Positions 57,683-64,000 of a DNA stretch of 64,000 nucleotides are shown in pieces. The position numbers and the translations under genes are program-made. The notes under the pieces were generated by a model. It worked only from the letters and a program-made list of their open reading frames with translations, made no database searches and was not told the DNA's origin. The DNA is from Azoarcus sp. Lineage in GTDB: Bacteria > Pseudomonadota > Gammaproteobacteria > Burkholderiales > Rhodocyclaceae. How positions within the stretch are numbered: the first letter of the stretch is position 1; the number at the start of each line of letters is the position of its first letter. Location: assembly GCA_020725025.1 (NCBI GenBank), contig DYFV01000012.1, positions 26,816 through 90,815 of the forward strand, in the 5' to 3' direction.

Positions 57683-58318
57683 ATGATCGATGTCCTGATC
57701 GTCGACGACCACATGATCATCCGGCGCGGGCTGGCGCAGATCCTCTCCGAGGGCCCTCGGGTGGGCCGCGTCGCCGAGGCCGCCGACGGCCCCGCCGCCA
57801 TGCGCCTGCTGCGTGCCGAGCGCTTCGACGTGGTGCTGCTCGACATCGCGCTGGGCGACCGGGACGGGCTCGACGTGCTGAAGTCGATCCGCGCCGAGTT
57901 CCCGGGCCTCGGGGTGATCATGCTCTCCGTCTATCCCGAGAGCCAGTTCGCGGTGCGGGCGATCAGCGGCGGCGCCGGCGCCTATCTCAACAAGGGCTGC
58001 TCCCCCGAAGAGCTCCTGGCCGCCATCGCCAAGGTGGCGACGGGGGGCGTCTACATCACTTCCGCGATCGCCGAGCTCCTCGCACGGAACGTGCGCGAGG
58101 ACTACAACCGTGCGCCCCACGAGGCGCTGTCCAACCGCGAGTTCCAGGTGCTTCAGCTCCTGGCCCAGGGCCGCAGCGTCACCGAGATCGCGGTGCAGCT
58201 CTCGCTCTCGGTGAACACCATCTCCACCTACCGCAGCCGGGTGTTCGAGAAGCTCGGAGTGAGGACCATGGTGGAGCTGGTCACCTACGCGGCGCGGGAG
58301 CATCTGCTGCCGCTCTGA
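57683..58318 (+). CDS. LuxR/NarL-family response regulator
   Basis: A 211-aa regulator. The receiver has DD (8-9), phospho-acceptor D54 (VVLLDIALGDRDG) and a conserved Lys in AYLNKGCSPEE. The LuxR helix-turn-helix is at about 146-211 (LSNREFQVLQLLAQGRSVTE, LSVNTISTYRSRVFEKLGVR). AAGGGGA precedes the ATG. It is paired with the PAS kinase and sits 266 bp upstream of the cyanate operon, so it is a good candidate regulator of it. Confidence 0.92.
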   Translation: MIDVLIVDDHMIIRRGLAQILSEGPRVGRVAEAADGPAAMRLLRAERFDVVLLDIALGDRDGLDVLKSIRAEFPGLGVIMLSVYPESQFAVRAISGGAGAYLNKGCSPEELLAAIAKVATGGVYITSAIAELLARNVREDYNRAPHEALSNREFQVLQLLAQGRSVTEIAVQLSLSVNTISTYRSRVFEKLGVRTMVELVTYAAREHLLPL

Positions 58319-58422
58319 CGGTCGGCAGTTGGTGATCTCGAACCGCCCTCCGGCGGGCCCGCGCATTGCGCGAGCTGGAGTCCGGGCTCTCCCATGCGCA
58401 GCCCCTTAGCCAGGGGGAGGAA

Positions 58423-58493
58423 CGGAGTCCGGGTTGGCGGCGGCCGCCGCGCCGCCCTTCCCGGATTCCGCTTGGGCTCCATCCGGGCTACGA
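58423..58493. repeat. Dispersed palindromic intergenic repeat, copy 4
   Basis: ACGGAGTCCGGG ... CCCGGATTCCGCTTGGGCTC CATCCGGGCTACGA. The right arm matches copies at 7.34, 12.28 and 53.75 kb almost exactly; the left arm is shorter. It separates the two-component genes from the cyanate operon. Confidence 0.65.
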
Positions 58494-58518
58494 GCCTGCC
58501 CCTGTGCATGCGGCCCCG

Positions 58519-58536
58519 TGTAGTACTCCCACTACA
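58519..58536. promoter_or_regulatory. Candidate operator upstream of the cyanate operon
   Basis: TGTAGT-ACTCCC-ACTACA is a perfect 6-6-6 inverted repeat about 50 bp before the first gene. Its position and shape fit a LuxR/NarL-type dimer site, perhaps for the adjacent response regulator. Confidence 0.5.
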
Positions 58537-58584
58537 AACGGATCACGACAACCGCGATACCGGCGATTCGGGACGGCGCGCACC

Positions 58585-59304
58585 ATGGACACCGTCAGCA
58601 AAGCCGCGAGCGAGGTCGCCATGGGCCGCAAACAGGGATTCCGGTTGGGGGTGTACGTCTTCAAGGACGCCGAGGTGCTCGACTACGCCGCGCCCTGCGG
58701 CGTGCTGTCGGTGGCGCGGCGCTTCGATCCCGAGCTCGACGTCTTCCTGGTGGCCGAGACCATGCGTCCGGTGCAGACCCAGGCCGGCATCACCGTGCTG
58801 CCGAACTACGCCTTCGCCGACCGCCCCGACATGGACGCCTTCCTCATCCCGGGCGGCTTCGGCACGCGCCAGGAGATGCACAACGGCCGGCTCTTCGAGT
58901 TCATCCGCGCCCTGCCCGAGACCTGCCTCCTCACCAGCGTGTGCACCGGCTCGTGGATCTACGCGCGCATGGGGCTGCTGGACGGGATCCCGGCCACCAA
59001 CCGCAAGGAGCCGGACCGGCTGGAGGCATCCCATCTGGGCAAGACCCCCATCGACCGGCTCGCCGAGCTCGCGCCCGCCTGCCGGGTGAGCCGGGCGCGG
59101 GTGGTGGACGCCGGGCGGGTGGTGACCGCCGGCGGCATCAGCTCCGGGATGGAGCTGGGCTTCCACCTGCTGCGCCGCGCCGGCTACGACGCCGCCTTCA
59201 TCCACGACGTGGCGCGCGTCATGGAGTACCACCGCGCCTGGGCGCTGCACGAGCACGACATCGAGTACGCGGCCCCCGCCGCCGCCCGACTGGTTTCCGC
59301 CTGA
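58585..59304 (+). CDS. DJ-1/PfpI (GATase1-like) family protein
   Basis: A 239-aa protein of the DJ-1/PfpI superfamily: GFRLGVYVFKDAEVLDYAAP, LIPGGFGTRQEM and the nucleophile elbow TSVCTGSWIYARMGLLDGIP with a candidate catalytic Cys. It resembles the sensor half of GlxA/FtrA regulators but lacks their AraC DNA-binding domain, so it is probably an enzyme such as an isonitrile/cyanide-type hydratase or a glyoxalase-like protein. The start may be ATG 58585 or ATG 58621. It leads the cyanate transport genes, 24 nt ahead of the binding protein. Confidence 0.8.
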   Translation: MDTVSKAASEVAMGRKQGFRLGVYVFKDAEVLDYAAPCGVLSVARRFDPELDVFLVAETMRPVQTQAGITVLPNYAFADRPDMDAFLIPGGFGTRQEMHNGRLFEFIRALPETCLLTSVCTGSWIYARMGLLDGIPATNRKEPDRLEASHLGKTPIDRLAELAPACRVSRARVVDAGRVVTAGGISSGMELGFHLLRRAGYDAAFIHDVARVMEYHRAWALHEHDIEYAAPAAARLVSA

Positions 59305-59328
59305 CCCCCTTCAATCCAGGAGTCCGTC

Positions 59329-60690
59329 ATGTCCGCTTTCCGCAATCCCTTCGATTACCGGGTGCGTCTTGCCCGCGGCGGCTGCAGCTGCGGCCGCCAC
59401 CACAGCCAGGCCGAGCACGATGCCGAGGCGCTGGAGCTGCGCCAGATGCAGGACCGCGTGGTCGAGGGCGCGGTGATGCGCGCGCTCTTTCCGCAGGACG
59501 AGATGCGCCGCGGCTTCCTCAAGGCGGTGGGCGCCGGCACCGCGCTCGCCGCGATCTCGACCCTCTTCCCCCTCGGCCTCGCCAAGGAAGCCTTTGCCGA
59601 GAGCAACGGGGCGCTGGAGAAGACCAAGCTCAAGGTCGGCTTCATCCCCATCACCTGCGCCACGCCCATCATCATGGCCCACCCGTTGGGTTTCTACGCC
59701 AAGCACGGGCTGGACGTGGAGGTGGTGAAGACCGCCGGCTGGGCGGTGATCCGCGACAAGGCGCTGGCCAAGGAGTACGACGCCGCCCACATGCTCTCGC
59801 CCATGCCGCTGGCGATCTCGGTGGGCGCGGGCTCCAACCCCATCCCCTGGACCATGCCGGCGGTCGAGAACATCAACGGCCAGGCGATCACGCTCTCCAT
59901 CAAGCACAAGGACAAGCGCGACCCCAAGGACTGGAAGGGCTTCAAGTTCGCGGTGCCCTTCGACTACTCGATGCACAACTACCTGCTGCGCTATTACCTC
60001 GCGGAGCACGGCATCGACCCGGACCGCGACGTGCAGATCCGCTCGGTGCCGCCCCCGGAGATGGTGGCCAACCTGCGCGCGGACAACATCGACGGCTTCC
60101 TCGCCCCCGATCCGGTGAACCAGCGCGCGGTGTACGACGGGGTGGGCTTCATCCACGTGCTGTCGAAGGAGATCTGGGACGGCCACCCGTGCTGCGCCTT
60201 CGCCGCGAGCAAGGAGTTCGTCGCGGCCAACCCCAATACCTACCGCGCGCTTCTGAAATCCATCCTCGACGCCACCGCCTACGCCCGCAAGGCCGAGAAC
60301 CGCAAGGAGATCGCCGCCGCCATCGCGCCGGCCAACTACCTCAACCAGCCGGTGACCGTGGTCGAGCAGGTGCTCACCGGCACGTATGCCGACGGGCTGG
60401 GCAACGTCAAGAAGGACCCCAACCGGATCGACTTCGACCCCTTCCCCTACGAGTCCTTCGCGGTGTGGATCCTCACCCAGATGAAGCGCTGGGGGCAGAT
60501 CAAGGGCGACGTGGACTACGCCAAGGTGGCGCGCGAGGTCTTCCTCGCCACCGACGCGTCGCGGCTGATGAAGGAGGTGGGGCTGACCCCGCCCGCCGAC
60601 ACCGCCAAGAGCTTCTCGGTGATGGGCAAGCCCTTCGATCCGAAGAAGCCGGCCGAGTATGTCGACAGCTTCGCCATCCGGAGGGTGTAA
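59329..60690 (+). CDS. Nitrate/cyanate-type ABC transporter substrate-binding protein
   Basis: A 453-aa NrtA/CmpA/CynA-family protein. A twin-arginine signal is visible as RRGFLKAVGAGTALA (R60, R61) with cleavage near AFA-E (about 90), so it is exported folded. Uniquely, about 58 residues precede the Tat motif, including CSCGRHH (C19, C21, H24, H25). The mature part has KVGFIPITCATPIIMAHPLG, typical of nitrate/bicarbonate/cyanate binders. Downstream cynS points to cyanate as ligand. AGGAG precedes the ATG. Confidence 0.87.
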   Translation: MSAFRNPFDYRVRLARGGCSCGRHHSQAEHDAEALELRQMQDRVVEGAVMRALFPQDEMRRGFLKAVGAGTALAAISTLFPLGLAKEAFAESNGALEKTKLKVGFIPITCATPIIMAHPLGFYAKHGLDVEVVKTAGWAVIRDKALAKEYDAAHMLSPMPLAISVGAGSNPIPWTMPAVENINGQAITLSIKHKDKRDPKDWKGFKFAVPFDYSMHNYLLRYYLAEHGIDPDRDVQIRSVPPPEMVANLRADNIDGFLAPDPVNQRAVYDGVGFIHVLSKEIWDGHPCCAFAASKEFVAANPNTYRALLKSILDATAYARKAENRKEIAAAIAPANYLNQPVTVVEQVLTGTYADGLGNVKKDPNRIDFDPFPYESFAVWILTQMKRWGQIKGDVDYAKVAREVFLATDASRLMKEVGLTPPADTAKSFSVMGKPFDPKKPAEYVDSFAIRRV

Positions 60691-60693
60691 GCG

Positions 60694-61536
60694 ATGAAGG
60701 CCACCCGACCCTGGCTCGCGCCGCTCCTGTCGGCGATCTTCCTCGCGGTCTTCCTCGGCATCTGGCACCTCGCCACCCTGAAGTCGAGCGCCGAGGTGAC
60801 CGTCGATCCGGAGTACGCCGCCCTGGTCGGGGCGGCCGCCGCGACCGGCGCCAAGTCCGCCATGCCCACGCCGGCCGAGGTCGGCGCCAAGCTCTGGGAG
60901 CACGTCGCCGACCCCTTCTACGACCGCGGCACCAACGACAAGGGCATCGGCATCCAGCTCGGCTGGTCCATCGGGCGGGTGCTGGTGGGCTTCGGGCTCG
61001 CCGCGCTGGTGGCGGTGCCGCTGGGCTTCGTGATCGGCATGTCGCCGCTGGTCTACAAGGCGCTCGACCCCTTCATCCAGGTGCTCAAACCCATCTCGCC
61101 GCTCGCCTGGATGCCGCTCGCCCTCTACACCATCAAGGACTCGGGCATCTCGGCGGTGTTCGTGATCTTCATCTGCTCCCTGTGGCCGATGCTGGTCAAC
61201 ACCGCCTTCGGCGTGGCGAGCGTGCGCCGGGACTGGCTCAACGTCGCCCGCACCCTGGAGGTGTCGCGTATCAGGACCGCCTTCCAGGTGATCCTGCCCG
61301 CGGCCGCGCCCACCATCATGACCGGCATGCGCATCTCGGTGGGCATCGCCTGGCTGGTGATCGTCGCCGCCGAGATGCTGGTGGGCGGCACCGGCATCGG
61401 CTACTTCGTGTGGAACGAGTGGAACAACCTCTCCATCGCCAACATCGTGAGCGCCATCCTCTTCATCGGGCTCATCGGGATGCTGCTCGACACCACCCTG
61501 GCGCGGCTCGCCCGCGCCGTCACCTACCGGGAGTAA
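60694..61536 (+). CDS. Nitrate/cyanate-type ABC transporter permease
   Basis: A 280-aa permease of the NrtB/SsuC/CynB family with an N-terminal TM helix, a periplasmic segment (about 30-80), about five more helices and the ABC-contact EAA-like loop NVARTLEVSRIRTAFQVILP. It starts 3 nt after the binding-protein stop. Confidence 0.92.
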   Translation: MKATRPWLAPLLSAIFLAVFLGIWHLATLKSSAEVTVDPEYAALVGAAAATGAKSAMPTPAEVGAKLWEHVADPFYDRGTNDKGIGIQLGWSIGRVLVGFGLAALVAVPLGFVIGMSPLVYKALDPFIQVLKPISPLAWMPLALYTIKDSGISAVFVIFICSLWPMLVNTAFGVASVRRDWLNVARTLEVSRIRTAFQVILPAAAPTIMTGMRISVGIAWLVIVAAEMLVGGTGIGYFVWNEWNNLSIANIVSAILFIGLIGMLLDTTLARLARAVTYRE

Positions 61537-61541
61537 GCCTC

Positions 61542-62474
61542 ATGACCCAGCCATTCCTCAAGGTCGAGGCGCTCGCCCGCCGCTACCCCGGCCCTGCGGG
61601 CAAGCCCGGCGTAACCGTGTTCGAGAACATCCACTTCGGCATCGAGAAGGGCGAGTTCGTCTGCATCATCGGCCACTCGGGCTGCGGCAAGACCACCATC
61701 CTCAACGTGCTCGCCGGGCTGGATCAGGCGAGCGAGGGGGTGGTCATCATGGACGGGCGCGAGGTGAAGGGGCCCTCCCTCGACCGCGGCGTGGTGTTCC
61801 AGGGCCATGCGCTGCTCCCGTGGCTCACTACCTTGAAGAACGTCGAGTTCGGCGTGCGCTCGCGCTGGCCCGACTGGACGCCGAAGCAGGTCGAGGCCCA
61901 CAGCACCCGCTATCTGGAGATGGTGGGCCTGGGCCACGCGCTGCACAAGAAGCCGGCCGAGCTGTCGGGCGGCATGAAGCAGCGGGTGGGCATCGCCCGC
62001 GCCTTCGCCATCCAGCCCAAGATGCTGCTGCTCGACGAGCCGTTCGGCGCGCTGGATGCGCTCACCCGCGGCACCATCCAGGACGAGCTGCTCTCCATCG
62101 TGCAGGCCACGCACCAGACGGTGTTCATGATCACCCACGACGTGGACGAGGCCATCCTGCTCGCCGACAAGGTGATGCTGATGAGCAACGGCCCCTATGC
62201 CAAGATCGCCGAGATCGTGGACATCACCATGCCCCGCGATCGTACCCGCAGCACGATCCACCACGACCCCCAGTACTACCGCATCCGCAACCACCTGGTC
62301 GATTTCCTGGTGAACCGCTCCCACGCCTACGCGGGCGACGTCGCGGTGCCCCACGACCCGAAGCACCCGCCCCTCGTGCGCCCCGGCATCGAGGGGGCGG
62401 CCGAGATCGTGCCGCTGCCCGTCGGCGCGCCGGCCCTCAAGACCGTGAAACCCGCATCCAGCGCATCCGCCTGA
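61542..62474 (+). CDS. Nitrate/cyanate-type ABC transporter ATP-binding protein
   Basis: A 310-aa ATPase of the NrtD/CynD type: Walker A GHSGCGKTT, signature LSGGMKQRVGIARAFAI, Walker B MLLLDEPFGALDALTRG. About 60 extra residues follow the ATPase core (charged then Pro/Ala-rich), shorter than NrtC's regulatory domain. It starts 5 nt after the permease and ends 13 nt before cynS. Confidence 0.92.
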   Translation: MTQPFLKVEALARRYPGPAGKPGVTVFENIHFGIEKGEFVCIIGHSGCGKTTILNVLAGLDQASEGVVIMDGREVKGPSLDRGVVFQGHALLPWLTTLKNVEFGVRSRWPDWTPKQVEAHSTRYLEMVGLGHALHKKPAELSGGMKQRVGIARAFAIQPKMLLLDEPFGALDALTRGTIQDELLSIVQATHQTVFMITHDVDEAILLADKVMLMSNGPYAKIAEIVDITMPRDRTRSTIHHDPQYYRIRNHLVDFLVNRSHAYAGDVAVPHDPKHPPLVRPGIEGAAEIVPLPVGAPALKTVKPASSASA

Positions 62475-62487
62475 AGGAGAAACCACC

Positions 62488-62931
62488 ATGACCCGCAACG
62501 AAGTCACCGACCTGATCCTCGCCGCCAAGCTGAAGAAGAAGATGAGCTGGGCCCAACTCGCCGAGATCGTCGGCTTCAGCAAGGAGTGGAGCACCGCCGC
62601 GCTGCTCGGCCAGATGACGCTGACCGAGGCCCAGGCCCAGGCGGTGGGCGCGGCGCTCGAGCTGCCCGAGGAGGCCGTGGCGCAGCTGCAGGTGGTGCCC
62701 TACAAGGGCTCGCTGCCCACCGCGGTGCCCTCCGACCCGCTCATCTACCGCTTCTACGAGCTCATCAACGTCTATGGCACCACCTTCAAGGAACTCATCC
62801 ACGAGGAGTTCGGCGACGGCATCATGAGCGCCATCGACTTCAAGATGGACCTGAAGCGCGAGCCGAATCCGGCGGGTGACCGGGTGAGCATCACCATGAG
62901 CGGGAAGTTCTTGCCGTACAAAACGTATTGA
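62488..62931 (+). CDS. cynS: Cyanase (cyanate hydratase)
   Basis: A 147-aa cyanase that converts cyanate plus bicarbonate to ammonia and CO2. The active-site residues R88, E91 and S114 correspond to E. coli R96, E99 and S122 (segments YRFYELINVYGTTFKELIHE and GDGIMSAIDFK). An N-terminal helix-turn-helix-like dimerisation domain is present. GAAGGAGA precedes the ATG. As the last gene of the operon, it gives the transporter's substrate: imported cyanate becomes a nitrogen source. Confidence 0.96.
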   Translation: MTRNEVTDLILAAKLKKKMSWAQLAEIVGFSKEWSTAALLGQMTLTEAQAQAVGAALELPEEAVAQLQVVPYKGSLPTAVPSDPLIYRFYELINVYGTTFKELIHEEFGDGIMSAIDFKMDLKREPNPAGDRVSITMSGKFLPYKTY

Positions 62932-63000
62932 GCCGGGCTCCGAATTCCCGCCGCCGCGAACCGCCGAAGGATCCTTGGTAGAATCGCAGCAACCCGCCGC

Positions 63001-63033
63001 CCGCCGGACCCCGGCCGGCGGCTTCGCCTTTTT
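63001..63033 (+). terminator. Terminator-like hairpin between cynS and prfC
   Basis: CCGCCGG-N7-CCGGCGG is followed after 7 nt by TTTTT. It lies after the GGTAGAATC sequence at about 62977, so it may end cynS transcripts or, if that hexamer is the prfC promoter, sit in the prfC leader. Confidence 0.45.
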
Positions 63034-63050
63034 GCTCCGATTCTTCCGCG

Positions 63051-64000
63051 ATGACCGCTACCCCCTATCCCCCCGAGCTGCTGCGCGACGTCGAGAAGCG
63101 CCGCACCTTCGGCATCATCTCCCACCCCGACGCGGGCAAGACCACCCTCACCGAGAAGCTGCTGCTCTTCGGCGGCGCGATCCAGCTCGCGGGCACGGTG
63201 AAGGCGAGGAAGAGCGCCCGCCACGCCACCTCCGACTGGATGGAGGTGGAGAAGCAGCGCGGCATCTCGGTGACCAGCTCGGTGATGCAGTTCGAGTACG
63301 ACGGGCACACCATCAACCTCCTCGACACCCCGGGCCACCAGGACTTCTCGGAGGACACCTACCGGGTGCTCACTGCGGTGGATGCCGCGGTGATGGTGAT
63401 CGACGCCGCCAAGGGCGTGGAGGCGCAGACCATCAAGCTGCTGGAGGTGTGCCGGCTGCGCGACACCCCCATCATCACCTTCGTGAACAAGCTGGACCGC
63501 GAGGTGAGGGACCCCTTCGACCTCATCGCCGAGATCGAGGAGGTGCTCAAGATCGACTGCGCGCCCATCACCTGGCCGGTCGGCATGGGCAAGACCTTCC
63601 GCGGCGTCTACCACCTGCTCGAGGACCGGGTGCTGCGCTTCACCCCGGGCGAGGAGCGGGTCACCGAGGCCGAGGTGATCAAGGGGCTCGCCAACGCCCA
63701 GCTCGACGAGCTCTTCCCGCTGGAGGTGGAGAAGCTGCGGGAGGACGTGGAGCTGATCCAGGGCGCCTCGCATCCCTTCTCCCTCGGCGACTTCCTCGCC
63801 GGCAAGCAGACCCCGGTGTTCTTCGGCTCCGGGATCAACAACTTCGGCGTGCAGGAGATCCTGCACGCGCTCATCGCCTGGGCGCCGCCGCCGCAGCCGC
63901 GGGACGCGGGCGTGCGCCTGGTGCAGCCGGCCGAGGCGCCGTTCTCCGGCTTCGTCTTCAAGATCCAGGCCAACATGGACCCCAAGCACCGCGACCGCAT
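63051..64000 (+). CDS. prfC: Peptide chain release factor 3, truncated by window end
   Basis: The first 316 codons of RF3, a translational GTPase that recycles RF1/RF2. G1 is [12 protein letters not shown], the switch region [17 protein letters not shown]3 [14 protein letters not shown] and G4 NKLDRE. The reading frame remains open at base 64000, so the C-terminal domains lie outside. A -10-like TAGAAT at about 62979 is the probable promoter. Confidence 0.95.
   Translation, partial: MTATPYPPELLRDVEKRRTFGIISHPDAGKTTLTEKLLLFGGAIQLAGTVKARKSARHATSDWMEVEKQRGISVTSSVMQFEYDGHTINLLDTPGHQDFSEDTYRVLTAVDAAVMVIDAAKGVEAQTIKLLEVCRLRDTPIITFVNKLDREVRDPFDLIAEIEEVLKIDCAPITWPVGMGKTFRGVYHLLEDRVLRFTPGEERVTEAEVIKGLANAQLDELFPLEVEKLREDVELIQGASHPFSLGDFLAGKQTPVFFGSGINNFGVQEILHALIAWAPPPQPRDAGVRLVQPAEAPFSGFVFKIQANMDPKHRDR

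Overview
The window is very GC-rich and densely coded. It looks like a chromosomal segment of a betaproteobacterium, probably Rhodocyclales-like (Thauera/Azoarcus type). That placement is an inference from gene content: GlnK-AmtB with a TorF-type porin, ThrH, UbiK, a cobalamin-dependent MetH, cyanase with a nitrate/cyanate-type ABC importer, and promoters with a GGTAGAATC-like -10 region. I see no rRNA, tRNA, CRISPR array, prophage or insertion sequence. The last gene (prfC) runs off the right edge.

Layout: 1-7.3 kb holds an ABC-F ATPase, a secreted cupin, an HD-GYP phosphodiesterase and a one-carbon/threonine group (threonine dehydratase, thrH, a Cys-motif hypothetical, purU). 7.4-10.4 kb is a nitrogen-control operon (TorF-like porin, glnK, amtB) with a readable sigma-54 promoter and NtrC-type palindromes upstream. 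10.4-13.6 kb carries ubiK, comM/yifB and a Bcr/CflA exporter. 24.3-30.8 kb is a complete Liv-type ABC importer with two tandem binding proteins. 31-40.4 kb holds a BamE-like lipoprotein, metH, a DUF4242 protein, a CadC-like regulator, an M48 peptidase and an NrfJ-like lipoprotein. 40.4-48.3 kb holds a divergent PRPP synthetase paralogue, a NamZ-like protein, a DOMON-like protein, a large lipoprotein, and a DODA dioxygenase/cytochrome b561/YceI/YceI operon with a divergent LysR regulator. 48.3-55.9 kb is a proteobacterial dedicated sortase system (sortase, VIT/vWA target, response regulator, histidine kinase) facing a TonB-dependent receptor. 56.1-62.9 kb holds a glycine-zipper lipoprotein, a NarX/NarL-like two-component system and a cyanate uptake and hydrolysis operon.

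The most unusual part is 13,769-24,234. Nine same-strand genes, overlapping or nearly so, encode: a fused dual-specificity phosphatase/HisC-type aminotransferase; four U32-family proteins; a periplasmic-binding-protein fold without a signal peptide; an 858-residue PEP-synthase/rifampicin-phosphotransferase-like dikinase; a short-chain dehydrogenase; and a fumarylacetoacetate-hydrolase-family enzyme. Three of the U32 proteins share a four-cysteine pattern of the UbiU type. The fourth keeps the four cysteines of UbiV. Characterised U32 proteins of this type are oxygen-independent, Fe-S-dependent hydroxylation factors. The set therefore looks like an uncharacterised anaerobic hydroxylation/phosphorylation pathway. 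Its substrate cannot be read from the sequence.

A dispersed palindromic intergenic element (right arm close to CCGGATTCCG then GGCTCCATCCGGGCTAC) occurs four times between genes.
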